Assembly (NCBI GenBank): GCA_964443805.1 | Contig: CAYUEQ010000014.1 | Span: 1-21,858, forward strand | Reading direction: 5' to 3' | Length of the DNA stretch: 21,858 nt | From: CAYUEQ01 sp964443805 | GTDB lineage: Bacteria > Bacillota_I > Bacilli_A > RF39 > UBA660 | Shown: positions 14,805 through 21,840 of the stretch, piece after piece | Position numbering within the stretch: the first letter of the stretch is position 1 | Layout: each line of letters starts with the position of its first letter | The notes under the pieces: model-generated | Database searches by the model: none | What the model was told of the DNA's origin: nothing | Seen by the model: the letters and a program-made list of their open reading frames with translations, nothing else | Position numbers and translations under genes: made by a program

Positions 14805-14831
14805 AAAAAAACAACCAGCAAAAAGCAAGTT
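14805..14831 (-). terminator. Probable terminator after the UgtP-like gene
   Basis: On the minus strand AACTTGC and GCTGGTT pair across a T5 loop with one mismatch and one G-U pair, followed by a G and seven T residues. The stem overlaps the stop codon of the preceding gene. Confidence 0.55.
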
Positions 14832-15978
14832 ATTCATTTTCGTGTATAATTTGTTCAGTTAAATTATAGATTTTTTCTATTGCATCTTTTCTTTCAAATT
14901 TCTGCATATTTTTATTTAAATTTTTTAATACCTTAGGATTATTTAATAAAGTAATTAATTTTTTTTGAAATTCTTTTATATTATTTGCTCTGATTCCAAT
15001 TTTTTTATTAACTAAATAACGATAATTATCAGTTTCCTGCCCTCCTGTTTTATTTATTAATAACATTGGCTTTTGAAAATATAAACATTCGCTTATAATA
15101 GCTCCGCCTGGCTTTGTAATTACAAAATCAGCACAAGACAGTAATTCACCCATATTGTTTACAAATCCTGTTACATGAACATTAGGTGTATTATAAGTGG
15201 ACATTAATTCATCCGCTTTTAATTTCAATTTAGAACTAGCACCACAGACATATAAAACATTAGCTCTCAAATTTAGTTTAAGTATCTTTTTAAAATAAGG
15301 AAAAGAAGCTGAACTTTCATAACCTCCACCACCTATAAATAATATAAACGGTAATTTAGAATCAAAATTGAATTTATTTAATATCTGTTCTTTAGTCTTA
15401 CTAACTTTAAATCTTTCTCCATATATCGGTATCCCAAAAGTATAAATCTTTTTACTTTTAATATTTTTTTTAATTAAAAGTTTTTTCTCTTCTTCACTAT
15501 TAACAATTATTGCATTTTCATCTTTATGATTTTTAAGCCATAATTGATGAGCTTTATAGTCGGTAACAATTGTTATTAACTTAGTGTTAATAATTTTCTT
15601 TTTATTATATGAACTTATTAATGTACTACCAAAATAATGGGTAGAGATTGTAACATCTGGATCAAAATCACTTATTAATTTTTTTATTTTTTTATTATCA
15701 TATAACTTTGAAAATAATATATTACTTCCAACAGTACTTAGCTTATGATCAAAAGCTCGGTACATCAATTCCCAAAAGATCGGATTCTTATTAATAATAA
15801 TTTTTTCCATTACTTTTTTACTAATAGTCCCAAATATAGGAGATGAATCTTGAATTAAATCCACTGTTAGAATTTCATAATTTTCATCACTGTCAACAAA
15901 ATAATTTTCAATAGAATGTGCAACTGCTTTATGCCCAGTTCCATATGATGCATAAATTAATAGTAATCTTTTTTTCAA
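14830..15978 (-). CDS. UgtP/MGDG-synthase-like glycosyltransferase (GT28 type)
   Basis: The 382-residue product has the MGDG synthase N-terminal domain (LLIYASYGTGHKAVAHSIENYF, where Gly-x-Gly-His is typical) and a GT28 C-terminal domain. The latter shows the FIGGGGYE loop and the nucleotide-sugar site ITKPGGAIISECLYFQKPML. Relatives such as UgtP transfer glucose from UDP-glucose to diacylglycerol, making glycolipids and the lipoteichoic acid anchor. Length equals that of B. subtilis UgtP. MurG is less likely given the N-terminal domain. I choose the TTG at 15978 because AGAGGTGA ends 5 nt before it; the GTG at 15987 lies inside that site. It lies between tkt and the SOS-linked small protein. 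Substrate is inferred from the family. Confidence 0.85.
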   Translation of the reverse strand: MKKRLLLIYASYGTGHKAVAHSIENYFVDSDENYEILTVDLIQDSSPIFGTISKKVMEKIIINKNPIFWELMYRAFDHKLSTVGSNILFSKLYDNKKIKKLISDFDPDVTISTHYFGSTLISSYNKKKIINTKLITIVTDYKAHQLWLKNHKDENAIIVNSEEEKKLLIKKNIKSKKIYTFGIPIYGERFKVSKTKEQILNKFNFDSKLPFILFIGGGGYESSASFPYFKKILKLNLRANVLYVCGASSKLKLKADELMSTYNTPNVHVTGFVNNMGELLSCADFVITKPGGAIISECLYFQKPMLLINKTGGQETDNYRYLVNKKIGIRANNIKEFQKKLITLLNNPKVLKNLNKNMQKFERKDAIEKIYNLTEQIIHENE

Positions 15979-16006
15979 CTGAATCACCTCTTAACAAACT
16001 AAAGTC

Positions 16007-16035
16007 ATTATAACAATTAAGAAAAATTTAGTAAA
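16007..16035 (-). promoter_or_regulatory. Predicted promoter of the UgtP-like gene
   Basis: On the minus strand TTTACT (16030-16035) and TATAAT (16007-16012) have a 17-bp spacer. It starts 4 bp after the stop codon of the 49-residue gene. No terminator separates them, so SOS-induced transcripts could read into this gene. Confidence 0.6.
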
Positions 16036-16039
16036 GATT

Positions 16040-16189
16040 TTAATCTACAATGCTTTGATTAATTGCAATTTCTTTACTTAATTCCATTCTATTTAGAGCT
16101 TCTAACCTAGCATTAAGACTTAAGATTGAAATGATTATTAGAGCATAAAAAATCAATACTCCTCTATAACTTATAATTTTATTTATCAT
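16040..16189 (-). CDS. 49-residue SOS-controlled membrane protein (YneA/SosA positional analogue)
   Basis: This short gene encodes MINKIISYRG, a membrane helix at about 10-25 (VLIFYALIIISILSL), and a 24-residue tail with mixed charge (NARLEALNRMELSKEIAINQ, helix-forming). By the positive-inside rule the basic N-terminus is cytoplasmic and the tail is outside. GGAGTGAT lies 4-5 nt before the ATG, and the promoter at 16210-16238 contains a perfect LexA box in its spacer. It is divergent from lexA, exactly where B. subtilis has yneA and Staphylococcus has sosA, both SOS cell-division inhibitors with one membrane helix. It has no LysM domain and no visible sequence similarity to either. Expression and SOS control are well supported; the division-inhibitor role is inference. 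Confidence 0.8.
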   Translation of the reverse strand: MINKIISYRGVLIFYALIIISILSLNARLEALNRMELSKEIAINQSIVD

Positions 16190-16209
16190 TTTAATCACTC
16201 CTTGGTCAA

Positions 16210-16238
16210 ATTGTATCTCGAACAGATGTTCGTGTCAA
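16210..16238 (-). promoter_or_regulatory. LexA-controlled promoter of the 49-residue protein
   Basis: On the minus strand TTGACA (16233-16238, perfect) and TACAAT (16210-16215) have a 17-bp spacer. The LexA box 16219-16232 fills most of the spacer, so bound LexA would exclude RNA polymerase. The predicted transcript starts close to the ribosome-binding site. Confidence 0.88.
16219..16232. promoter_or_regulatory. LexA (SOS/Cheo) box 1
   Basis: CGAACAGATGTTCG matches the Bacillus LexA consensus CGAAC-N4-GTTCG without mismatch and is a perfect palindrome in both arms. It sits between the -35 and -10 of the 49-residue gene. Confidence 0.92.
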
Positions 16239-16246
16239 GGGATTTT

Positions 16247-16260
16247 TGAACAAATGTTTG
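16247..16260. promoter_or_regulatory. LexA box 2 (degenerate)
   Basis: TGAACAAATGTTTG matches CGAAC-N4-GTTYG at all but the first base. It overlaps the lexA -35 (16258-16263) and is 28 bp from box 1 centre to centre. It fits lexA autoregulation with weaker binding. Confidence 0.78.
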
Positions 16261-16286
16261 ACTTTTTACATTCTAAATGCTAGTAT
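16258..16286 (+). promoter_or_regulatory. Predicted lexA promoter
   Basis: TTGACT (16258-16263) and TAGTAT (16281-16286) have a 17-bp spacer, with TGC making an extended -10. The -10 ends 18 nt before the lexA ATG. Confidence 0.7.
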
Positions 16287-16304
16287 TAAATTGGTGATAT
16301 ATAT

Positions 16305-16925
16305 ATGGATAAGAAAATTACTAAGAAACAAAAAGAAGTTTTACAATATATAAAAAAATTTATAGTCAACAATGGCTACCCACCAGCAATTAGAGAAATT
16401 GGTGATGGTCTTGGTTTAAGTTCACCAGCAACTGTCCACGCTCATCTAAAAAAATTAGAAGAAGCTGGAAAAATAAGAAAAACAAATCATAAATTTAGAA
16501 CTATTGAAATACTTGGTGAAAATGAATTTATGACTGAAGATTCTAATTTAGTTAAAGTTCCCCTACTAGGAAAAGTAACTGCTGGTAATCCAATCGAAGC
16601 CATTGAAATGCCGGATAATTTCTTTGATCTACCAGCATCGTTAATACCTGCTAGAGAAACAATCTTTACCCTTGAGGTGGATGGAGAATCAATGATTAAT
16701 GCTGGTATTTATGACGGTGATATCATAATAGTTCAAAAACAAAAAAATGCTCGTAATGGAGAAATAGTAGTTGCATTAACTGAAGATAACGAGGTTACCT
16801 TAAAAACTTTCTATAAAGAAAAAGATCATATTAGATTACAACCAGAAAACGATTCCATGGAACCAATTTTACTTCATAATGTTGAAATACTTGGAAAAGC
16901 AATTGGGTTATACCGAAAAATATAA
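16305..16925 (+). CDS. lexA: LexA repressor
   Basis: LexA represses the SOS regulon and cleaves itself when stimulated by RecA filaments on single-stranded DNA. The 206-residue product has an N-terminal winged helix-turn-helix (1-65, with YPPAIREIGDGLGLSSPATVHAHL as the binding region). The C-terminal peptidase domain has the Ala93-Gly94 cleavage site in KVTAGNPIEA, the nucleophile Ser129 in DGESM, and the general base Lys167 in VTLKTFY. GGTGAT lies 6 nt before the ATG. The gene faces away from the 49-residue protein gene, with two LexA boxes between them. Identification is firm. Confidence 0.97.
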   Translation: MDKKITKKQKEVLQYIKKFIVNNGYPPAIREIGDGLGLSSPATVHAHLKKLEEAGKIRKTNHKFRTIEILGENEFMTEDSNLVKVPLLGKVTAGNPIEAIEMPDNFFDLPASLIPARETIFTLEVDGESMINAGIYDGDIIIVQKQKNARNGEIVVALTEDNEVTLKTFYKEKDHIRLQPENDSMEPILLHNVEILGKAIGLYRKI

Positions 16926-16947
16926 AACGTTTAAAAACGTTTTTTTT
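16924..16947 (+). terminator. Rho-independent terminator of lexA
   Basis: AAAACGTT-TAAA-AACGTTTT is a perfect 8-bp stem followed by four more T residues. It overlaps the last bases of the lexA stop codon. Confidence 0.88.
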
Positions 16948-16951
16948 GTAT

Positions 16952-16977
16952 AAAAAAAGAAAGATTAAGGTCTTTCT
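16952..16977 (-). terminator. Rho-independent terminator of the gluP operon
   Basis: On the minus strand AGAAAGA and TCTTTCT form a 7-bp stem with a 6-nt loop, followed by a T run. The stop codon of the upstream gene lies across the loop and 3' arm, so termination signal and coding end overlap. Confidence 0.8.
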
Positions 16978-18578
16978 AGCTTTATTATTTCATTTAAACC
17001 ATTCTTTATGTAACTAATTTTAATTTTATCTTTTTGTTTTAAAAATGGTAAAATGTTTTCATTTGTTTTTATATTTACTTTATATTGATTGTTTTCTGTA
17101 TCTGTAATATAAAAGGTAGTTGTTCCATCATGAACTATTGGATTAATAAATTTTATTTGAACAATATTTTCTTCTTGGTCTTTAGTTTCATCGATAGAGT
17201 TCCCTAAAAACATTTTAGAAGCATGTACAATCCCTTTAGACGATTCAGTAACAACAACTTTTTGATAATCTTCTAAATCGACAAAGGCATACATTTTAAC
17301 TAATCCCGCTTTATCTTTTAAAGAGATTAAATAAGTCGGTCGATTATTTAAATTAATTAATATTGGAAATGTTGCATTGTAATTCATTTGTTGGACTTGT
17401 CCTTGAGCAGATGCCATTGCTGAATATTCTTCTGCACCTGGAACTTCATAATACTTAGTTTCTTTAGTTCTTAAATTACTTAATATAAATCCGACATTTG
17501 ACTCATCTCTAACTGCAGATGTTATTCCAGTTGTCATGTAAACATCCCCATCCACAACTAAATAATTGTATCCATCAGTTGTTTTTACAACACCTTTTTG
17601 ACCAAATATCGAATTAAAGAATCCGTTTTTATATTGACCCCAGTCATTAATTTGATCAACTATTAGCTGGGCATCAAAAGCATGATCTACCCACTCTGGA
17701 GTATCTTTTACATCATATTTGTTACTTGTTCCATCAATTGGATTGAAGATAATAACATGACTAATACTTTTCATAAGTCCAATTCCTTTATATTTTAATA
17801 CTGGTACTATCCAATATGGGTTATTATCATCATCAACTTCAAAAGTAATTTTACCAAATATTGCTGTTGGATAATTAAATCTTAATTTTCTTTCTAAATT
17901 ATCATTAAAATAAGCACTCCGCATATATTTAAGACCTTTTTTGGTTCTTTGTAATGTAGATTCACCTGTTACAGAATCTACTTTAATATATCCCGTAATT
18001 CCATCTTTACGATTAGAAAAATATTTAAATATATCTGCATATTCTAGTGGTGTAACACGTTCAATATTACCGCCATGACTAATTTGAGTATAAAGACTAG
18101 AAACATCAAACTGCGATACTAATTCTGGTAATTGTCCCATAACTCGATCACCAAGTTTACGTGATGAATCTTTATCAAGTAAAGCTAGTTTATCAAAATC
18201 AACTGGTTTTACATCTTCAATAAAGTTTGCATCTTCCTCCACTGTTATTCTAGTTGCATATGCTTTTGTATTTAATAATGGTGAATATATAATATTAATT
18301 AAAATTAATATCAATGCAATTAATCCAGAAATTTTTAAAATAATAAAAATTTGTTTATCAGGAACATAACTATTATTTCTAATAAAATTTCCTTGTTTAT
18401 CAACACTTCCGAGTTCAGATAAACTACCTATCCCACTTACCATTAAGTAAAATATTACTACAAACAGTAAACTTAACCAAAAAAATGGTGATGATAAATT
18501 AAGAGGAGGTAGAAATAAATAATAATATACTCCTATAAAGATTAATGTAATTATAATCTGTTTTATATTTTTTTTCAT
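16965..18578 (-). CDS. Conserved membrane-anchored protein of unknown function
   Basis: The 537-residue product has three predicted membrane helices (about 5-27, 31-51 and 76-102) and a large C-terminal domain (about 110-537), probably outside the cell. Recognisable segments include GQLPELVSQFDVSSLYTQI, RVTPLEYADIFKYFSNRKDGITGYI and a WVDHAFDAQLI stretch. I recall similar proteins of 500-600 residues in gut Firmicutes annotated only as hypothetical, and cannot name a function. No enzymatic motif, LPXTG anchor or lipobox is visible. It starts 17 nt after the GluP-like rhomboid gene, with AGAAGG before the ATG, so the two are almost certainly an operon and may be functionally linked. It is terminated at 16952-16977. 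Confidence 0.82.
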   Translation of the reverse strand: MKKNIKQIIITLIFIGVYYYLFLPPLNLSSPFFWLSLLFVVIFYLMVSGIGSLSELGSVDKQGNFIRNNSYVPDKQIFIILKISGLIALILILINIIYSPLLNTKAYATRITVEEDANFIEDVKPVDFDKLALLDKDSSRKLGDRVMGQLPELVSQFDVSSLYTQISHGGNIERVTPLEYADIFKYFSNRKDGITGYIKVDSVTGESTLQRTKKGLKYMRSAYFNDNLERKLRFNYPTAIFGKITFEVDDDNNPYWIVPVLKYKGIGLMKSISHVIIFNPIDGTSNKYDVKDTPEWVDHAFDAQLIVDQINDWGQYKNGFFNSIFGQKGVVKTTDGYNYLVVDGDVYMTTGITSAVRDESNVGFILSNLRTKETKYYEVPGAEEYSAMASAQGQVQQMNYNATFPILINLNNRPTYLISLKDKAGLVKMYAFVDLEDYQKVVVTESSKGIVHASKMFLGNSIDETKDQEENIVQIKFINPIVHDGTTTFYITDTENNQYKVNIKTNENILPFLKQKDKIKISYIKNGLNEIIKLERP

Positions 18579-18595
18579 AATTCCTTCTTTCTATT

Positions 18596-19738
18596 TTACA
18601 TAAAAACTAAATATAAAAGAAAACAAAGTAGTAAGATAAATGTAATCCAACCATTTATTCTTTCACTTTTTGATGTTTTTCCTTCAACACCTACTGCCAT
18701 TGATAAAAGTATTCCTCCAATAAGCCCACCTATATGAGCAGCATTGTCTATTCCGCTTATCATAAATCCAAGTACTAAATTAAATATTATAATCGGTATA
18801 ATTCTATCTTTTAATACTGACCCTAGGTATAGACGATAATGGTAACCAAAATATAATAAACTACCTAACAATCCAAATATCGCTCCACTAGCTCCAGCTG
18901 AAACAGAGTCTGTTAAGACAACTGATAATAAACTACCAACTATTGCACTACCTAAATATATAATTAAATATTTTGTTTTACCAAAATAATTTTCTATTTG
19001 ATTTCCAATTAGGTGTAACGAATACATATTAACAGCTAAATGAATAACACCAATATGTAAAAATGCTGCTGTAACAAGTCTAAATAATTCTCCATTTTTA
19101 ACAAGTGGTCCAAAATTTGCTCCAAAAGCAATTAGAGTATTAATATCAGTGCTGCCATTGCCAAATATATACATAGCAAGAAAAATAAAAATATTTATAG
19201 CAATTATAGCAGGTGTTATAACTATTTTTTTGGGACTAAAAGTTTTTTCATACTTTTTATTCTCTTTTTCAGTTTTTTCATTAATTTCTTTTGTTACTTT
19301 AATCACAAAATCTATATCATTAATTTTATTTTTCAATTTATTTTTAATATCAGGAAAGTTCGTTATTAATTCTTTTTCATTGTTTAAATCATTAATTGAA
19401 TCAACTTTGATAGTAGATATATTTTTCATATCTTTTATTTTAACATTTTCATTAGTATCTAAAAGTATATTTAAAGTATTAACAGAAAACGAAAATGTTT
19501 TTTTCTTTATTTGATTCATAATATTTTCAGTTTTAAAGACATCAAAATCAAATTGTTCATTATTATGAATATATTTAGAATTAATTCTAATAATTCTATA
19601 AGGTCCATCATTACTTTCTAACCAAATTTCATCTTTAACGCCACCAACAACTATCGGTGTATAGTTCTTTTCAGTTATAAAATAATGGACTAATTTCATG
19701 ACAATTTCATCTTTTTTATTTATTAAAATAGTCCCCAT
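18596..19738 (-). CDS. Rhomboid family intramembrane serine protease (GluP-like)
   Basis: The 380-residue product has a cytoplasmic N-terminal domain of about 170 residues and a rhomboid domain of about 200 residues with seven likely helices, the architecture of B. subtilis GluP/YqgP. The catalytic dyad is Ser284 in SAGASGAIFGLLG and His335 in DNAAHIGGLIGG. The conserved HLAVNMYSLHLIG helix (233-245) supplies the oxyanion-hole His and Asn. GluP relatives cleave membrane proteins, including a magnesium transporter, and act with FtsH. The soluble domain here has a Lys/Glu-rich linker (about 149-167). GGAGG precedes the ATG. It is the first gene of an operon with the 537-residue membrane protein, a candidate partner or substrate. 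Confidence 0.92.
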   Translation of the reverse strand: MGTILINKKDEIVMKLVHYFITEKNYTPIVVGGVKDEIWLESNDGPYRIIRINSKYIHNNEQFDFDVFKTENIMNQIKKKTFSFSVNTLNILLDTNENVKIKDMKNISTIKVDSINDLNNEKELITNFPDIKNKLKNKINDIDFVIKVTKEINEKTEKENKKYEKTFSPKKIVITPAIIAINIFIFLAMYIFGNGSTDINTLIAFGANFGPLVKNGELFRLVTAAFLHIGVIHLAVNMYSLHLIGNQIENYFGKTKYLIIYLGSAIVGSLLSVVLTDSVSAGASGAIFGLLGSLLYFGYHYRLYLGSVLKDRIIPIIIFNLVLGFMISGIDNAAHIGGLIGGILLSMAVGVEGKTSKSERINGWITFILLLCFLLYLVFM

Positions 19739-19761
19739 ATTTCCTCCTTAAAAGTAATAAT

Positions 19762-19790
19762 AGTATACCATAATTCATATATATTGAAAA
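19762..19790 (-). promoter_or_regulatory. Predicted promoter of the gluP operon
   Basis: On the minus strand TTTTCA (19785-19790) and TATACT (19762-19767) have a 17-bp spacer and an extended TGG. It lies in the 62-bp divergent gap facing the gene at 19801. Confidence 0.55.
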
Positions 19791-19800
19791 GAGGTGTTAA

Positions 19801-20238
19801 GTGAAAATATTGATATATATTTTATTATTAATCCCATGGTTACTTCATTTTATTAGTTTCCCAAGCGATGTAATTTTCATCCCTACTTTCTTTAATTCAA
19901 TTCAATCTTTTTTTATTATCTCGACAATAATATACTCATTATTAGTATATGCATTTTATATGATAATTAAAGAAAATAAAGTGGATCAACATTTTTTGTT
20001 CGCATATATTGGTTTATATTTATTATTACAATCTACTTATGTCAGTTATCCACTATTATATGATAAATTATTCTTCATTATTTTATTATTTGGTGTAGTA
20101 GTATTTAATATATTATTTTATCTCCAAGTAAAAAAACACTTAGCACGTGAGCAGTTTTTAATACTACCAAGCATTTTATTAAGTGTTTTAGTATTTCTAT
20201 TTCAATTTTTATTGTACTTTCAAATCATCAATAAATGA
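19801..20238 (+). CDS. Small polytopic membrane protein of unknown function
   Basis: I do not recognise the family. The 145-residue product is almost entirely hydrophobic, with about five predicted helices (2-20, 30-55, 65-83, 88-108 and 117-142) and short loops such as IKENKVDQH and KKHLAREQ. There is no signal peptide, cofactor motif or conserved charged pair that would suggest transport. It starts at GTG with GAGGTG 4 nt upstream and ends in TGA. It is divergent from the rhomboid operon. Its last 30 bp overlap the 3' end of the convergent rluD-like gene, so no terminator can lie between them. Coding status is supported by the ribosome-binding site and the membrane periodicity. Confidence 0.75.
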   Translation: MKILIYILLLIPWLLHFISFPSDVIFIPTFFNSIQSFFIISTIIYSLLVYAFYMIIKENKVDQHFLFAYIGLYLLLQSTYVSYPLLYDKLFFIILLFGVVVFNILFYLQVKKHLAREQFLILPSILLSVLVFLFQFLLYFQIINK

Positions 20239-21096
20239 TTGAATAACTGTAGGTAAAGGCGAAGAAAAGCTCATCGGATTTTGGGTAATAGGATGATTAA
20301 ATTCTATTTTAGACGAATGAAGATATTGACCAAATTTATCACTCTTTTTACTTGTATAAATTGGATCATTATAAATTGGATGACCTACATAATTCATGTG
20401 TACTCTTATTTGATGAGTTCTTCCCGTTTCTAAAGAAAGTTTAGCTAAGGTAAAATTTTGATATCTTGTAATAACTTTCAATTTTGTGATAGCTTTTTTA
20501 GAATTAATTGATGTTACTATAAATTTTTTTCGGTTTTTTGTATCTCTACCAATAGGAGCATTTATTTCAGCAGTATTATGTGCAAATACACCTGTTAGTA
20601 GCGCGGTATATTCTCTTTTAATTTTATTGTTTTTAAAGTTGTCTACTAATATTTCATGCGCTTTATTAGTTTTAGCAACTATCATTAGTCCACTAGTGTC
20701 TTTATCTAAACGATGGACTATTCCTCGACGTACTTGCCCATTAACATCACTTAAAGTATCAGTATGATATAAAAGTGCATTTACTAATGTATTGTCATTA
20801 TTACCACTTCCTGGGTGAACCACTAATCCAGTTTGTTTATTAATAATAATAATATGATCATCTTCATAATAAATATCTAATGGTATATTTTGAGGAGCAA
20901 ATGTTGCCTCTTTTATTTCTTTAACTTCGACAACATCATTTTCTTTTAATTTATAACTAGGTTTTGTTTTTTTACTATTAACTAAGATTAGTCCATCTTC
21001 AATCATTTTAATTATTAAATTTCTACTTTTAGAAGTATGTTCACTTAAATATTTATCTATTCTAAGTTCACTGTCAGTTTCTATCTTTAATATCAT
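20209..21096 (-). CDS. RluD-family ribosomal large subunit pseudouridine synthase
   Basis: The enzyme isomerises uridine to pseudouridine in 23S rRNA. The 295-residue product has an N-terminal S4 RNA-binding domain (about 10-60, RIDKYLSEHTSKSRNLIIKMI) and a catalytic domain with RRGIVHRLDKDTSGLMIVAK, whose Asp131 is the catalytic aspartate. GRTHQIRVHMNYVGHPIYND follows. RluA/C/D relatives share these motifs. The S4 domain and the gene's position after lspA match the B. subtilis YlyB-type gene. The start codon lies inside lspA (23-bp overlap), with AGGAGAGG 9 nt upstream, indicating translational coupling. The target uridines cannot be read from sequence. Confidence 0.93.
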   Translation of the reverse strand: MILKIETDSELRIDKYLSEHTSKSRNLIIKMIEDGLILVNSKKTKPSYKLKENDVVEVKEIKEATFAPQNIPLDIYYEDDHIIIINKQTGLVVHPGSGNNDNTLVNALLYHTDTLSDVNGQVRRGIVHRLDKDTSGLMIVAKTNKAHEILVDNFKNNKIKREYTALLTGVFAHNTAEINAPIGRDTKNRKKFIVTSINSKKAITKLKVITRYQNFTLAKLSLETGRTHQIRVHMNYVGHPIYNDPIYTSKKSDKFGQYLHSSKIEFNHPITQNPMSFSSPLPTVIQSFIDDLKVQ

Positions 21097-21550
21097 CTTT
21101 TTTATCCTCTCCTTTTACAATAGCTATTATTAAGAGTATGGTTCCACAAACTACACCAATATCAGCAATATTAAAGATTGGAAAACTATAAGTACCTAAA
21201 TAAACATGAATAAAATCACGGACATATCCCAAAAATACTCGATCGATTAAATTACCAATTAATCCACCAATCACTAATGAAAAAGCAATCGTATTTCTTT
21301 TATTCAGTTTGAAATTATAACTTAAATTATAAAAAAACATTAAAGCGATGAGTGCTATAAAAATAAAAAACCAAACTTTGTTTTGCATTATACCCCAAGC
21401 AGCCCCATAGTTTGTTGTATATGTTATATAAAATAAATTTTTAATTACTTCAATACTACTGTTTAATTCTAATATTGTTTCAACAACTATTTTACAAATT
21501 TGATCTAATGCTACTAAAATAATTGAGTATATATATATTTTCTGATTCAA
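21074..21550 (-). CDS. lspA: Lipoprotein signal peptidase (signal peptidase II)
   Basis: LspA cleaves the signal peptide of diacylglyceryl-modified prolipoproteins. The product is 158 residues with four membrane helices. Counted from the upstream GTG, the catalytic aspartates are Asp115 in GYVRDFI and Asp133 in FPIFNIADIGVV; NYGAAWGI and GNLIDR are also conserved. I choose the TTG at 21550 because AGGTGA ends 5 nt upstream; the in-frame GTG at 21559 lies within that site. It lies between the ylmC-like and rluD-like genes in a probable operon, the usual lspA-rluD order. The tail EDKKDDIKDRN is charged and overlaps the rluD start. Identification is firm; the start is less certain. Confidence 0.95.
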   Translation of the reverse strand: MNQKIYIYSIILVALDQICKIVVETILELNSSIEVIKNLFYITYTTNYGAAWGIMQNKVWFFIFIALIALMFFYNLSYNFKLNKRNTIAFSLVIGGLIGNLIDRVFLGYVRDFIHVYLGTYSFPIFNIADIGVVCGTILLIIAIVKGEDKKDDIKDRN

Positions 21551-21586
21551 TTTTTTCACCTACTGAAAGTAATTATATCAAAGTGA

Positions 21587-21814
21587 TTAACAATCTACAA
21601 GAATGACATCTTCACCTATTTTGCTAATTTGTTCAAATGAAATTAAGCTTTCTTTCCCAGTTTGAACAAAACTACGGACCAATCTCTTCGGCTCTACTAC
21701 TAAATAATTTATTTTTCCTTCATAAATATTAATTTCCGCATCAATTATTTTTCCATATATTTTTCCATCTTTTGTACTAATAACATCTTTTGTTTGTAAT
21801 TCTGATAAGCGCAT
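21587..21814 (-). CDS. YlmC/YmxH family PRC-barrel protein
   Basis: The 75-residue product is a single PRC-barrel domain: MRLSELQTKDVISTKDGKIYGKIIDAEI, then INYLVVEP and a final strand ISKIGEDVILVD. This matches the YlmC/YmxH family, which is linked with sporulation in Bacilli and Clostridia but has no known biochemical role. It is soluble with one C-terminal cysteine. AGGTGG lies 6 nt before the ATG. It is the first gene of a probable operon with lspA and rluD. Its promoter/ribosome-binding-site region is the 20-base sequence also found before the DUF2624-like gene. Confidence 0.88.
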   Translation of the reverse strand: MRLSELQTKDVISTKDGKIYGKIIDAEINIYEGKINYLVVEPKRLVRSFVQTGKESLISFEQISKIGEDVILVDC

Positions 21815-21820
21815 TTAAAC

Positions 21821-21840
21821 CACCTAATTAAGTATATGAA
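21821..21840 (-). promoter_or_regulatory. Promoter -10/ribosome-binding-site module, repeated at 2838-2857
   Basis: The minus strand contains TATACT (21831-21836) followed by the AGGTG ribosome-binding site. The 20 bases are identical to 2838-2857. The -10 ends 16 nt before the ylmC-like ATG. The -35 region is a T-rich tract without a clear match. Confidence 0.5.
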
